DNA of 64,000 nt from Lysinibacillus sp. G4S2 (GCF_030348505.1 NZ_JAUCFJ010000002.1:128001-192000); one strand, 5' to 3'; positions 53,582 to 63,095 are shown, counted from the stretch's first letter. The notes: generated from the letters alone by a model not told the origin. A program made the numbers and translations.

Positions 53582-53869
53582 ATGGAAATTACACAATTCT
53601 CAATGGAAGAAATTTTAGATCCAACAAATATTATTGAAGGTAAGCGCTATGAATTTATTTTAGATGTAGATATTGATGAAGAAGATGAGCTTTACCACGA
53701 AGCAGGTATTGAGATTCGTGTATTAATTGCTGAAAAAGATGAAGCACCATTTATTTTAAATTACTTCATCATGGAAAAAGCAGAGAGCGAGTATTTAGAT
53801 TTTGCATTAGAGGATGATGAGCTAGAAGAGATTTTAGCATTCTGCAAAGAGGAAATGGCAAAAGCATAA
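53582..53869 (+). CDS. small acidic DUF6509-like protein
   Basis: A 95-residue, strongly acidic soluble protein. ITQFSMEEILDPTNIIEGKR followed by YEFILDVDIDEEDELY resembles DUF6509 proteins of Bacillales. The function is unknown. It has a good RBS (AAAGGAGATC), its own promoter-like sequence and terminator, so it is a real monocistronic gene. Confidence 0.75.
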   Translation: MEITQFSMEEILDPTNIIEGKRYEFILDVDIDEEDELYHEAGIEIRVLIAEKDEAPFILNYFIMEKAESEYLDFALEDDELEEILAFCKEEMAKA

Positions 53870-53887
53870 TAGGCAAGTGTGGATTGT

Positions 53888-53920
53888 ACAGGTAAAGAAA
53901 ATTTCTTTACCTGTTTTTTT
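53888..53920 (+). terminator. terminator after the DUF6509 gene
   Basis: ACAGGTAAAGAAA pairs perfectly with TTTCTTTACCTGT, then seven more T. Confidence 0.93.
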
Positions 53921-54017
53921 AAGAATTATTTAAGCTTGGTGAAATATTAGTGTTGTGTTCAAGGGCTAAACTGAGTTTTAGAATTAAAAAAGAGGTTTTA
54001 AAACGAAGAGGTGCTTT

Positions 54018-55163
54018 ATGTCAGTTTATACACATTCAATAATGGTAGCTTTATTAATAACAATTTTCTCATCCTTTATGCTATTTGTGCCTTGGCTTAT
54101 TTATACGTATCGGAAATATGGCTACTTATCTGTATCCAAAACTATTATTACGTTCTCATTTATTTTTTACTTTTTATCGGCATTATGCTTAGTTTTATTG
54201 CCTTTCCCAGAAACGCGTGATACTTGCTCTTTGCAAGCCCCAGATACTGTCCATTATAATTTACATCCTTTTCAATTTGTCACGGATATTTTAAAGGATA
54301 GTGGGATTGTTTTGACGAATCCATCAACATGGATTTATATACCGAAGCAGCCTGCTTTTTTTCAGGCACTTTTTAATTTCTTACTGCTCATGCCTTTTGG
54401 CGTGTACTTGCGTTATTTCCTTAAAAAAAGAAAGTACTGGAAACGTGCATTTCTATTTAGCTTTTTGCTAACATTGTTTTATGAGGTAACCCAATTTACA
54501 GGGATTTATGGCATCTTTAATTGTGCGTATCGAATTTTTGATGTGGATGATTTAATGCTTAACAGTGTTGGTGCACTAATAGGGTTCTTCTTAGCCCCTG
54601 TTGTGTGGGCGCTGTTTCCTTCTCATGAAAAGGTGACGGCTAAAGCAGCAGAAATGGTCGAGAAAGATATTGTCAAACCGTTATCGATTTTGTTGGCACT
54701 AGCAATAGATTTATTTATAGCGCAAGTCATATTGTTCTTCGTTAGTGTCGTAACAGGCTATAGTGGCATGTTTGAGTTTTTAATAAAAATTGCTTTGTAT
54801 ATGTTGCTCTTTGGTGTTGTTCCAAGCTTTACAAAAGGTGCAACATTAGGGATGAAGTTTATGCGATTTACAATGGTCAGTGAAAATGGCAAAAGTATTG
54901 TCAGTCAATCGTTGCGTCGTTGCGTTGCTATTCTCGTGATAGTCTGCATTTCGGAGATTATAACAATTATAGGGAACATAAAATTAGATATGGATTCACC
55001 ATTTTATGTACTACAAATTGTCATTACCATGTTAGCCTTTATAGCGAACTTTGTTCTAATGATGGTTATTGCTATTCATGTAATTCGTGTCATTGTAAGT
55101 GGAGGTAGACGCCGCTTTTATATGGACTATTATGCAGGCCTACTAGCAACGAGAAGAAAATAA
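54018..55163 (+). CDS. VanZ-RDD fusion membrane protein
   Basis: A 381-residue membrane protein. Residues ~10-200 form a VanZ domain (LLMPFGVYLRYFLKKRKYWK, TLFYEVTQFTGIYG, DVDDLMLNSVGALIGF). Residues ~215-375 form an RDD domain (ALAIDLFIAQVILFF, KGATLGMKFMRFTMVSENGK). VanZ-like proteins affect lipoglycopeptide tolerance and envelope properties; RDD proteins include ion antiporters. GAAGAGGTG precedes the ATG. It is 13 bp upstream of a CoA-disulfide reductase-like gene and probably cotranscribed. Confidence 0.88.
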   Translation: MSVYTHSIMVALLITIFSSFMLFVPWLIYTYRKYGYLSVSKTIITFSFIFYFLSALCLVLLPFPETRDTCSLQAPDTVHYNLHPFQFVTDILKDSGIVLTNPSTWIYIPKQPAFFQALFNFLLLMPFGVYLRYFLKKRKYWKRAFLFSFLLTLFYEVTQFTGIYGIFNCAYRIFDVDDLMLNSVGALIGFFLAPVVWALFPSHEKVTAKAAEMVEKDIVKPLSILLALAIDLFIAQVILFFVSVVTGYSGMFEFLIKIALYMLLFGVVPSFTKGATLGMKFMRFTMVSENGKSIVSQSLRRCVAILVIVCISEIITIIGNIKLDMDSPFYVLQIVITMLAFIANFVLMMVIAIHVIRVIVSGGRRRFYMDYYAGLLATRRK

Positions 55164-55176
55164 GGGGGATTGTTGG

Positions 55177-56511
55177 ATGAAATACGTAATCATCGGGGGA
55201 GATGCTGCCGGAATGTCAGCAGCAATGGAAATATATCGAAATGTACCAGGAGCAGAGATTACTTCTTTAGAACGTGGATTTATTTATTCATATGGGCAGT
55301 GTGGGTTGCCCTATGTTGTAGATGGACGTATTTCATCGACAAAGCGTTTAATAGCAAGAGATGTTGAAACATTTCGTGATAAGTACGGCATTGATGCACG
55401 TGTTGGGCATGAGGTTAACGGAATTGATGTGGATCAGCAGCTTGTGTTTGGAACGCAGGCATCTGGGGAATCATTTGAAATTCCCTATGATAAGTTACTT
55501 ATTGCAACAGGGGCAGATCCTATTATGCCAGTAAAAAAGGGTTCAGATTTAACAGGTATACACACAGTAAAAACAATACCTCAGTTAGATGATTTACTAG
55601 CCGATTTGACGCCAGATATAGAACAAGTAACAATTATAGGGGCAGGTTATATTGGGCTAGAGATGGCTGAGACGATACATGCTTGCGGTAAAAAAGTAAG
55701 ATTAATTCAACGAGGTAGCTCTGTTGCGAGAATTTTAGATGAAGAGCTGGCGCAACATGTCCATGCGGAAGCAAAAAAGAACGACATCGAGCTTGTGCTA
55801 AATACAAAAGTAGAGGCATTTGAGGGGAATCACCGTGTTGAGCGTGTTATGACGGACAATGGCGCATTTGAAACAGATTTAGTCATTATGGCTGCGGGGA
55901 TTAAACCAAATACTCAATTTTTAGAAGGTACAGGTATAGCACTAGAGAAAAATGGTGCGGTGATCGTCAATCGACATTTAGAGACATCTGTTGAAAATAT
56001 TTATGCTGCAGGAGATTGTGCAACGCATTTTAATATAGTGAAAGAACGCTTAGATTATGTACCTCTTGGAACGACAGCTAATAAGCAAGGTCGTTTAGCG
56101 GGACTCAATATGTCGGGTAAGTTTGCGCCGTTTCGTGGGATTGTAGGTACGTCGATCTTAAAGTTTTTCAATTTAACGATTGCCACGACGGGTATTAATG
56201 AGCGCAATGCTAAAGAGCTAGGTTTTGAATATGAGGCATTTAAATTGTCTGCGCGCCATATTGCTGGTTATTATCCAGGTGCCCAACGGATATTTATTAA
56301 AATTGTTGTTCGTAAGCGAGATCAACAGCTTTTAGGCGCACAAATTGTTGGCCCAGCAGGTGTTGATAAACGTATCGATGTTTTTGCGACAGCCTTATAC
56401 AATAAAATGACGTTACCAGATTTACTAGATTTAGATTTATCTTACGCGCCTCCTTTCAATGGTGTTTGGGATCCTTTACAACAGATTGCTAGAATAAATG
56501 CGCGTTTATAA
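55177..56511 (+). CDS. CoA-disulfide reductase / NADH-oxidase-like flavoprotein
   Basis: A 444-residue FAD- and NAD(P)H-dependent oxidoreductase. The FAD fold is VIIGGDAAGMSAA, the second dinucleotide site VTIIGAGYIGLEMAE and the FAD-closing motif IYAAGDCA. A single redox cysteine, Cys42, lies in YGQCGLPYVV, as in CoA-disulfide, persulfide and NADH-peroxidase enzymes. It probably reduces CoA-disulfide or CoA-persulfide in the cytoplasm. It is 18 bp upstream of a glutathione-peroxidase-type gene, forming a thiol-redox operon. A CstR-like sensor sits far away at 19.1 kb, which may or may not be connected. Confidence 0.88.
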   Translation: MKYVIIGGDAAGMSAAMEIYRNVPGAEITSLERGFIYSYGQCGLPYVVDGRISSTKRLIARDVETFRDKYGIDARVGHEVNGIDVDQQLVFGTQASGESFEIPYDKLLIATGADPIMPVKKGSDLTGIHTVKTIPQLDDLLADLTPDIEQVTIIGAGYIGLEMAETIHACGKKVRLIQRGSSVARILDEELAQHVHAEAKKNDIELVLNTKVEAFEGNHRVERVMTDNGAFETDLVIMAAGIKPNTQFLEGTGIALEKNGAVIVNRHLETSVENIYAAGDCATHFNIVKERLDYVPLGTTANKQGRLAGLNMSGKFAPFRGIVGTSILKFFNLTIATTGINERNAKELGFEYEAFKLSARHIAGYYPGAQRIFIKIVVRKRDQQLLGAQIVGPAGVDKRIDVFATALYNKMTLPDLLDLDLSYAPPFNGVWDPLQQIARINARL

Positions 56512-56529
56512 CGTAGGGGGTAATTAGAC

Positions 56530-57003
56530 ATGAGCATTTACGACATTCAAGTCGCTTTAGAAGACGGTACTCAGTACAGCTTAGATCGTTATAAGGGGAA
56601 GGCAATGTTAATTGTTAATACCGCTTCAAAATGTGGTTTTACACCGCAGTTTGAAGAATTAGAAGGTCTATATAAAAACTATCAGGATGAGGGCCTTGTT
56701 ATACTTGGCTTCCCATCAAATCAGTTTAAACAAGAGGTAGCAACTGCTGAGGAAGCGGCGTCACAATGTCGTTTAACATATGGGGTGACGTTCCCTATGC
56801 ATGAAATTGTGAAGGTCAATGGCAAAGATGCACATCCTATTTTTGATTATCTAACGTCTCATTCAAAAGGCTTTCTCGGTAAAAGTGTAAAGTGGAATTT
56901 CACAAAATTCCTTGTGAATCGCAACGGCGAGGTTGTTGGACGCTATGGATCAGCTGATAAACCGAGTAGCTTTGAGGGCGATATTAAAAAAGTATTAACA
57001 TAA
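56530..57003 (+). CDS. glutathione-peroxidase family thiol peroxidase
   Basis: A 157-residue peroxidase. The peroxidatic residue is Cys35 (NTASKCGFTPQ), with the catalytic Gln in FPSNQF (Gln65) and Trp-Asn in VKWNFTKFLV. The usual second cysteine in FPCNQF is Ser63 here, so the resolving cysteine is probably Cys80 (ASQCRLTYGV) as in other non-selenium Gpx enzymes. It reduces hydroperoxides using low-molecular thiols or thioredoxin. The upstream gap to the flavoprotein is 18 bp. Confidence 0.9.
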   Translation: MSIYDIQVALEDGTQYSLDRYKGKAMLIVNTASKCGFTPQFEELEGLYKNYQDEGLVILGFPSNQFKQEVATAEEAASQCRLTYGVTFPMHEIVKVNGKDAHPIFDYLTSHSKGFLGKSVKWNFTKFLVNRNGEVVGRYGSADKPSSFEGDIKKVLT

Positions 57004-57420
57004 TAAAGTTGAAGGATTCATGCACAGTTTTGTGTGTGAATCCTTTTTTTTGTGTGCTTTGGAAGGTGGATGTCGATAAAACTTAAAAGTTAGGTGATAA
57101 AAAGTAAAAGTTGGTGGATAAAACATGAAAGTTTATCGATAAAACGAAAAAGTTAGGTGACATTTTGTTAAAACGAATGTCATGTGGATAGGTTGATAGG
57201 ATTGGAGGCTGGACGACATAATAAAGTAAAATGATTCGCACAAAGTATGAGTGTGAATCATTTTTTATGCTCTTTTGAGGGTGGATGTCGATAAAACTTA
57301 AAAGTTAGTGGATAAAACGTAAAAGTTCGGTGATAAAACATGAAATCGATAAAACTAAAAAGTTGGATGACATTTTGTTAAAACGTATGTCATGTGGATA
57401 AGTTGATAGGATTGGAGACT
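57000..57420 (+). repeat. tandem duplication, 218-bp offset, containing GATAAAA short repeats
   Basis: The block starting ACATAATAAAG at 56998 repeats at 57216. Each copy contains a terminator-like hairpin (57012-57045; about 57229-57265), GGTGGATGTCGATAAAACTT, several AAAAGTT[AG]GGTGATAAAA units, and the outer left arm of the palindromic repeat (TTTTGTTAAAACG, ATGTCATGTGGAT). The first copy ends at a truncated left arm, the second continues into the full copy J. Confidence 0.85.
57012..57051 (+). terminator. terminator of the VanZ-flavoprotein-peroxidase operon
   Basis: AAGGATTCA pairs with TGAATCCTT, followed by TTTTTT. A second, related hairpin lies in the duplicated copy 218 bp downstream. 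Confidence 0.85.
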
Positions 57421-57660
57421 GGGCGACTCCTTGGGGATCAGCGTCGCAGATGAGACCCTGCAGCGTAGCGAATGTTTTCTGTGCGAAAGCGTAGTGCTAG
57501 CGTAGCGGCAGCACCAAAAGCGGCTCATCGGACGCCCCCAGGAAGCTCTGCTCTGCGCGAAAGCGAAGCGTCAGCGGCAAATGTTTTATCTGCGCGAAAG
57601 CGAAGCGTCAGCGGCAAAGCGCCCAGTCGGAACGAAAATCAACCTCTCATTAAGGTGTCG
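57376..57660 (+). repeat. palindromic repeat element, copy J (full, with diverged units)
   Basis: The left arm GTTGATAGGATTGGAGACTG, GGCGACTCCTTGGGGATCAG, CGTCGCAGATGAGACCCTGC is followed by a diverged unit, GCGGCTCATCGGACGCCCCC, then two units (CTGCGCGAAAGCGAAGCGTC) and the right arm GCGCCCAGTCGGAACGAAAA, TCAACCTCTC. Here the array lies on the right side of the palindrome, not only at its apex. Confidence 0.88.
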
Positions 57661-57672
57661 ATTTAAGGTTGT

Positions 57673-57716
57673 TGTAAGCTTGCGTCAAATTTGCTGTAAG
57701 TTTGGGGTCGTATACT
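57673..57716 (+). promoter_or_regulatory. direct-repeat response-regulator site and -10 of bceAB-like operon
   Basis: TGTAAGCTTG (57673-57682) and TGTAAGTTTG (57695-57704) are direct repeats 22 bp apart, two helical turns, just before TATACT (57711-57716). No good -35 lies at the right distance, as expected for an activator-dependent promoter bound by an OmpR-type regulator, probably the one encoded at 62152-62874. Confidence 0.55.
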
Positions 57717-57743
57717 GAAGTCAGAAAGAAGAGGTGAGCGTTT

Positions 57744-58511
57744 ATGACGCCATTATTAAAGGTACAAAATGTAGAAAAAACTTACGGCAAAGGCGCGAAT
57801 ATATTTACAGCGCTATCGGATATATCATTTGAAGTAGAAAAGGGAGAGTTTGTTGGTGTAATGGGGCCTTCAGGGGCTGGGAAATCAACGCTACTAAATG
57901 TGTTAGCAACGATTGATACGCCAACGACTGGTGAAATTGTTATTGGTGATACAAACTTAGCGCGCATGAAGGATGCAGAGTTAGCAGATTTTCGTCGTGA
58001 CAATTTAGGGTTTATCTTCCAAGACTATAACTTGCTTGATTCGTTAACAGTTCGTGAAAATATCGTATTGCCGCTCGCGATTGCAAAAGTGCCAACAAAG
58101 GCAATTAACGCAAGGGTAGAACGTATAGCCACACTGTTTGGTATAAAAGAGTTACTCGATAAATATCCATATCAAATTTCAGGTGGACAAAAGCAACGTA
58201 CAGCTTCATCACGTGCGTTAGTAACAGAGCCGAAGTTAATCTTTGCGGATGAACCGACTGGTGCTCTTGATTCAAAATCAGCAACAGACTTGCTTGAAAG
58301 TTTAAGTGATTTGAATAATTCTCAAGCTGCGACAATTATGATGGTTACACATGATGCATTTGCAGCAAGCTTTTGCCAGCGCATACTATTCATTCAGGAC
58401 GGACAGCTTTCTAAGGAAATTCATCGTGGTATTCAAACAAGAAAGCAGTTTTTCCAAGAGATTTTACAGGTGCTTGCTGGCATCGGAGGTGGAGTAAATG
58501 ACGTTATTTAG
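57744..58511 (+). CDS. BceA-type ABC transporter ATP-binding protein
   Basis: A 255-residue ATPase of the MacB/BceA group. Walker [11 protein letters not shown]-loop [12 protein letters not shown], signature [15 protein letters not shown], Walker [13 protein letters not shown]. With the BceB-type permease it forms an antimicrobial-peptide sensing and detoxification transporter. GAAGAGGTGAG precedes the ATG. It overlaps the permease gene by 14 bp. Confidence 0.93.
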   Translation: MTPLLKVQNVEKTYGKGANIFTALSDISFEVEKGEFVGVMGPSGAGKSTLLNVLATIDTPTTGEIVIGDTNLARMKDAELADFRRDNLGFIFQDYNLLDSLTVRENIVLPLAIAKVPTKAINARVERIATLFGIKELLDKYPYQISGGQKQRTASSRALVTEPKLIFADEPTGALDSKSATDLLESLSDLNNSQAATIMMVTHDAFAASFCQRILFIQDGQLSKEIHRGIQTRKQFFQEILQVLAGIGGGVNDVI

Positions 58512-60366
58512 TTTAGCGCGTAAAAATATTCAGCGCAATTTGTCGAATTACTTTTTATATATCGCCTCGATGGTATTTAGTATCGTTATCTACTTTACGT
58601 TTGTGACATTGAAATATAATGATGATCTTTCAGCATTAAAACAATCATCGCAGCAAATTAAAGGATTGATGAGTGCATCATCCGTTGTGCTATTATTCTT
58701 TATCATCATCTTTATGGCGTATTCCAATTCGTTCTTTATGAAGAGACGAAAAAAGGAAGTAGCACTTTACTCTTTATTAGGTGTGCGTAAGCAGAAAATT
58801 GGCTTAATGCTCTTTTTTGAGAATTTAGTGATTGGGCTTGTCTCTCTAGTGCTTGGAATTGTTCTTGGATTCTTTATGTCACAAGGGTTATTAATGATTT
58901 TAGTACGTCTTATGGGCTATGAGGTTGTAGGAAGTTTAACATTTTCAACTGAAGCACTATTAAATACTACGGGGATTTTTACGTTATTATTTTTATTCAC
59001 ATCTTTACAGGGCTATCGTGTCATTTATCAATTTAAACTGATTGACCTGTTTCATGCTGAGAAGCAAGGAGAAAGAATTCCGCGTGCATCATTAGTAGCA
59101 GCTATTCTTGGGACGTTGCTAATTGCATTTGGTTATTACACAGCATCTGAAGATATATTCACGAGTGAGATTTGGAGATTCTTCACAGTATTAGGTACTC
59201 CGCTGCTGGTGATAGGTGTGACAATTGCAGGGACATATCTATTATTCCATAGTGTTAGCGTATTTGTATTAACGACGTTGAAAAAAGCAACAACTTGGTC
59301 ATGGAAATGCTTGAATTTAATCGGTGTATCACAATTATTGTACCGTATTCGAGCAAATGCTAAATCTCTTTCAATCATCGCTATTTTAAGTGCGACAACG
59401 ATCACAGCAGGTGGCGGCGTTTTCGGAATGTACTACAATGCGGAAGCAACGGTACGTCAAATGCTACCTAACACATTTATGTGGAAGGGCGATACGGTGA
59501 AATTTTCGCAAGAAGACGTTTTATACAATGAATCGCTTTCTGTGAAAAATTTACGTGTCGATAATGAAAATTCGTTTTTTGAATATACATTATTAAAGGA
59601 ATCCGACTATAATCGTTTAGCAAAATTGCAGGGGAAAGAAGAAGAGTTGCACATTGCAGATGGTTCAACAGTGTTACTTGATGCCACTTTTGATGAACGT
59701 TTTTCACATGATTTCACGGGTGAAGGGTTTAAATTGGAGAACGGGGAATCATTTCAGGTTGAAAAAATGTATACAGAGAGTGTATTAAATTATATTGCAG
59801 CTGGTACAGTACTCGTTGTTAATGATGAAGTGTTTGCTGCCATAAACGCAGAGAATGTTAAGATGCAAGTTGTTGGTATGGATAATGACTTGAAGAAAAA
59901 AGCCGTTTCAAAGGAAATTTACAATCAGCTATCTACTGAACAGCAAGAAGGTTTTTCAAGTGTTCCGCAAAGTTATGAGGATAGTTTAGCAACCGTTGGA
60001 TCACTATTGTTTGTAGGAAGCTTTTTAGGACTAGTCTTTTTAGCAGCGACAGGAAGTATTATTTATTTCAAAATTTTAACAGAGGCTGAGGAAGATCAGG
60101 CGAAATATGCAATTTTAAATAAAATCGGTGTTAACAGTAAGCAAATATTAAAAACAGTTGCAGGGCAGGTTGCTGTCATCTTTAGTGCACCACTCATTGT
60201 TGGCATCGTGCATAGTGCATTTGCGCTACTAGCCTTTTCGCAGCTATTTAATATGGATATAACAAAACCAGTAATACTGTGGATGATTGCTTATTCAGCA
60301 ATTTACGGCATATATTATATCTTTACAGTTCGTTCATTCTATAAAATTGTGAGACAGGGGAAATAA
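58498..60366 (+). CDS. BceB-type ABC transporter permease
   Basis: A 622-residue membrane protein. About ten transmembrane segments are arranged 4+2+4 style, with two FtsX-like regions (ALYSLLGVRKQKIGLMLFFE; AILNKIGVNSKQILKTVAGQ) and a large extracellular domain of about 200 residues (~310-510), the hallmark of BceB peptide-sensing permeases. GGAGGTGGAG precedes the ATG inside the bceA-like gene. It probably recognises a cell-wall-active peptide bound to a lipid II cycle intermediate. Which peptide is unknown. Confidence 0.93.
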   Translation: MTLFSLARKNIQRNLSNYFLYIASMVFSIVIYFTFVTLKYNDDLSALKQSSQQIKGLMSASSVVLLFFIIIFMAYSNSFFMKRRKKEVALYSLLGVRKQKIGLMLFFENLVIGLVSLVLGIVLGFFMSQGLLMILVRLMGYEVVGSLTFSTEALLNTTGIFTLLFLFTSLQGYRVIYQFKLIDLFHAEKQGERIPRASLVAAILGTLLIAFGYYTASEDIFTSEIWRFFTVLGTPLLVIGVTIAGTYLLFHSVSVFVLTTLKKATTWSWKCLNLIGVSQLLYRIRANAKSLSIIAILSATTITAGGGVFGMYYNAEATVRQMLPNTFMWKGDTVKFSQEDVLYNESLSVKNLRVDNENSFFEYTLLKESDYNRLAKLQGKEEELHIADGSTVLLDATFDERFSHDFTGEGFKLENGESFQVEKMYTESVLNYIAAGTVLVVNDEVFAAINAENVKMQVVGMDNDLKKKAVSKEIYNQLSTEQQEGFSSVPQSYEDSLATVGSLLFVGSFLGLVFLAATGSIIYFKILTEAEEDQAKYAILNKIGVNSKQILKTVAGQVAVIFSAPLIVGIVHSAFALLAFSQLFNMDITKPVILWMIAYSAIYGIYYIFTVRSFYKIVRQGK

Positions 60367-60367
60367 T

Positions 60368-60727
60368 ATGAAAAAGGTTTTCTTAGGTATAGGCGCATTG
60401 TTCTTGTTGTTCGTAGCAGGCCTTGTTGTTCTGATGACCGTTGATTTTAACCGTTTAAATAAAGAAGCATACTATGTTCATATCACTGCTGATGGTAAAT
60501 TGGAAGAAAATAAATCTAGTAACGGAGAGATATGGAAATCTTATTGGTACGAGCTACCTGCCTATGACAAAAATGGGAAGGAAAAAACATTGAAGTTTTC
60601 AGCTCATAAAAATTTACGTCACGATTCGTATTTGAAGCTTTATGTAAAAAAAGAAACGGAAGTTACATCATATGATGAAGTAAAATTCCATGAGCTACCT
60701 ACAAAAATACAAGAGCAAATGAAATAA
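60368..60727 (+). CDS. YxeA-family protein
   Basis: A 119-residue protein with an N-terminal signal or membrane anchor (LGIGALFLLFVAGLVVLMTV) and a small extracellular domain (YYVHITADGK ... YDKNGKEKTLKFSAHKNLRH) of the YxeA (DUF1093) family. It begins 1 bp after the permease stop with an AGGGGAAAT RBS. YxeA-like genes commonly accompany BceAB-type transporters; an accessory role is inferred. Confidence 0.85.
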   Translation: MKKVFLGIGALFLLFVAGLVVLMTVDFNRLNKEAYYVHITADGKLEENKSSNGEIWKSYWYELPAYDKNGKEKTLKFSAHKNLRHDSYLKLYVKKETEVTSYDEVKFHELPTKIQEQMK

Positions 60728-60741
60728 TAAGAAGAAGGAGT

Positions 60742-60780
60742 AGGAGTAGTCCCTAACGAAACAGGGCTACTCCTTTTTTT
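60742..60780. terminator. bidirectional terminator
   Basis: AGGAGTAG-T-CCCT pairs with AGGG-CTACTCCT, then eight T on the plus strand. Its right part lies inside the 3' end of the histidine kinase gene. Confidence 0.88.
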
Positions 60781-62155
60781 CTACTTGAAATTGAATGCTG
60801 ACAGTTGTACCTTGTTGTCCTTCTGAGGTAATCGTTACAGTTCCTCCGTGCGCTTCAATAATATCTCTAGCAATAGCAGTACCTAACCCGGTACCATGTG
60901 TTTGTTCAGTATTTGTACCTCGGTAATAGCGCTCAAAAATATGTTCAAGGTCTTCTGCAGCAATGCCACTGCCATTATCAGAAATCGTAATAGAATGATC
61001 ATCAACATGAACGTTGACTGAAACATCAGAAGGATTATGAAGCAAGGCATTGTGTAAAAAATTCATCACTGCTCGGCGCATAAAGTGCTCGTCAATGTGA
61101 TGCTTTATAACATCTTTAGCCGCATTAAATTCAATATTGGCCTGCTCATATTGTGGCGTATTTAGTGTATCAATAACGATTTCGCGGATAAATTGCACCA
61201 TATTTACCTCGGTTAAGCTGAGTGGAAGCTGCTGATGTCTTAATCGCATAGTTAGGTTTAAATCATCCAGCAAATCTTGCATATGCAATGATTGCTTTTC
61301 GATAATTTGAGCGTATTCCGTTTGTTCATGAGGCGTTAATGTCCCGTCATTCAGTAGCTCCGCATAACCACGAATCGAGGCAAGAGGCGTTTTCATATCA
61401 TGTGAGACATTACTGATCCATTCCTCGCGCATCATCTCTAAACGTTTACGCTCCTGCTCATGTGCAGCTAAATCTCTTGATACCTCATTTAAATTCTCAA
61501 AAACTGGTTTGTACACGCCACCTGGCATTTTACTAGGCATATGCTCACGATTCTTTAAATGACGAATACGTTCAATCATGGCATATAGAGGCTTGGTTAA
61601 CGTTCGGCCGAAAAGCCAGCCAACGAGTGCAGCTACTAATAAATCAGCAATGACAATGAGAAGCCCAAACTTGCCGATAAATTGTAATGCCGATGAGCCA
61701 GAAATATGAAATACATATCTCGAAACACCACTTCCCTTGATGCCGATTAGATAACTAATACTTTCTTTACTTCCCATATAAACGGTTGTATCACGATCGA
61801 ATTCTTTATATTTATAAACTTGAATTAAGTCAATTGGTGCATAGTGTGAAGGAGCTTTTTCTGGAGTAAAATGGGCATCAATGACTTGTCCATTAGCATC
61901 AAGCAATTGAATCCAAGCATCTTGCTGATGCAATTGTTGAAGTCCCGCCTTACTTATAGAAGGTGTTCCGTTACTTATATCGATATATTGCTGAAATTCA
62001 CGAACGAATCTTTCCTCTGAATAAGCAGAGGCATTATAATTATTGACCTGCTGGAAAATTAAAAAACCAATTAAAATGGCTGTATTCACAAAAATAACAA
62101 TGATGACAATGGAAATCACAGAAAGTAGAAAGCGGGAAGTTAGTTTCCATCTCAT
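60767..62155 (-). CDS. sensor histidine kinase next to the Bce-type transporter
   Basis: A 462-residue kinase. Two transmembrane segments (about 10-33 and 162-183) flank a ~125-residue extracellular sensor. HAMP-like linker, H-box WISNVSHDMKTPLASIRGYA, N-box AVMNFLHNALLHN, DNGSGIAAEDLEHIFERYYR, GTGLGTAIARDI. Unlike BceS kinases, which lack an extracellular domain, this one has a full sensor domain, so it may detect its signal directly. Its ATG overlaps the response-regulator stop. It lies convergent to the transporter operon. Confidence 0.93.
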   Translation of the reverse strand: MRWKLTSRFLLSVISIVIIVIFVNTAILIGFLIFQQVNNYNASAYSEERFVREFQQYIDISNGTPSISKAGLQQLHQQDAWIQLLDANGQVIDAHFTPEKAPSHYAPIDLIQVYKYKEFDRDTTVYMGSKESISYLIGIKGSGVSRYVFHISGSSALQFIGKFGLLIVIADLLVAALVGWLFGRTLTKPLYAMIERIRHLKNREHMPSKMPGGVYKPVFENLNEVSRDLAAHEQERKRLEMMREEWISNVSHDMKTPLASIRGYAELLNDGTLTPHEQTEYAQIIEKQSLHMQDLLDDLNLTMRLRHQQLPLSLTEVNMVQFIREIVIDTLNTPQYEQANIEFNAAKDVIKHHIDEHFMRRAVMNFLHNALLHNPSDVSVNVHVDDHSITISDNGSGIAAEDLEHIFERYYRGTNTEQTHGTGLGTAIARDIIEAHGGTVTITSEGQQGTTVSIQFQVEKKE

Positions 62156-62874
62156 CCTTGTGTCCCTTTTGGAATGACAAATTTATAGCCTAGTCCTTTT
62201 ACGGTTGTAATATACACAGGTTTTGAGGCATCTTTTTCAATCTTTTCGCGCAGACGTCGAATATGCACCATAACCGTATTGTCTGAGCCGAAAAAATCCT
62301 CTCCCCAAACACTCTCGAACAGTGTCTCTTTACTTAAAATACGATTAGGATTGTGCATAAAGCAAGCCATCAAGCCAATCTCCTTCGCCGTTAGCTCCAA
62401 TAAAACGTCCTCTTTATGTACCTCCGTTTCATCCCCATTTAGCAGAAATGGACCAACTTGTATGGCCTTCGCGGAAGTCATTGGTGCTACCTCCTGTGTT
62501 TGATAGCCAGCTCTACGCAGCTGTGCCTTCACACGATAGGCAACCTTTTTAGGACTAAAGGGTTTTGTAATATAATCGTCTCCACCAATAGCGAGCCCTA
62601 AAATTTTATCAATTTCCTCATTTTTCGCTGACATGAAAAGCACTGGTACATGCGACACGTCTCGAATACGTCGACATAAATCGTAACCTTCACCATCAGG
62701 AAGCATCACATCAAGAAGTACAATATCGGGTTGTGACTGTTGAAAGCTCGTCCATGCTTCTTGAATGGAGCCCGCCGTATGAATTTGTTTATAGCCCTCT
62801 TTTTGTAGACTGACTTTTAGCAGATTTGCTAAATCAGCCTCATCATCCACCACTAAAATAGTTGGTTCTTGCAT
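62152..62874 (-). CDS. OmpR-family response regulator next to the Bce-type transporter
   Basis: A 240-residue response regulator. Receiver: VVDDEADLANLL, phosphoacceptor Asp in DIVLLDVMLPDGEGYDLC, MSAKNEEID and KPFSPKK. Winged helix: SKETLFESVWGEDFFGSDNT, VMVHIRRLREKIE, TTVKGLGYKFV. It pairs with the overlapping kinase gene. The direct repeats TGTAAG[CT]TTG before the bceA-like gene are its most likely target in this window. Confidence 0.93.
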   Translation of the reverse strand: MQEPTILVVDDEADLANLLKVSLQKEGYKQIHTAGSIQEAWTSFQQSQPDIVLLDVMLPDGEGYDLCRRIRDVSHVPVLFMSAKNEEIDKILGLAIGGDDYITKPFSPKKVAYRVKAQLRRAGYQTQEVAPMTSAKAIQVGPFLLNGDETEVHKEDVLLELTAKEIGLMACFMHNPNRILSKETLFESVWGEDFFGSDNTVMVHIRRLREKIEKDASKPVYITTVKGLGYKFVIPKGTQG

Positions 62875-63095
62875 GGTTAAACACGTCCTTTCCGTTTTTT
62901 TATGAAATCACTAATAACTCTTAGCGATAATTAGAAGTGTATTGAAAGACTTTTTTCTTATTATAAATGAAACACACTGGAAAGACGAAAAGATGTCATT
63001 GCTTGCTACGTTAAAAAAAGTTGAGAGTTTTAGTGAGTGGGCTTCGATATAGTTAGTGAAGAAGCTTTTTCAATCAACATAAAGGAGGCGAAATG

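Noticed and set aside
62960-63092. ECF-type autoregulatory promoter (TGAAAC ... CG) before the sigma gene
   Set aside because: GAAAC and a CG pair occur but at about 12 bp, not the usual ~16-bp spacing.
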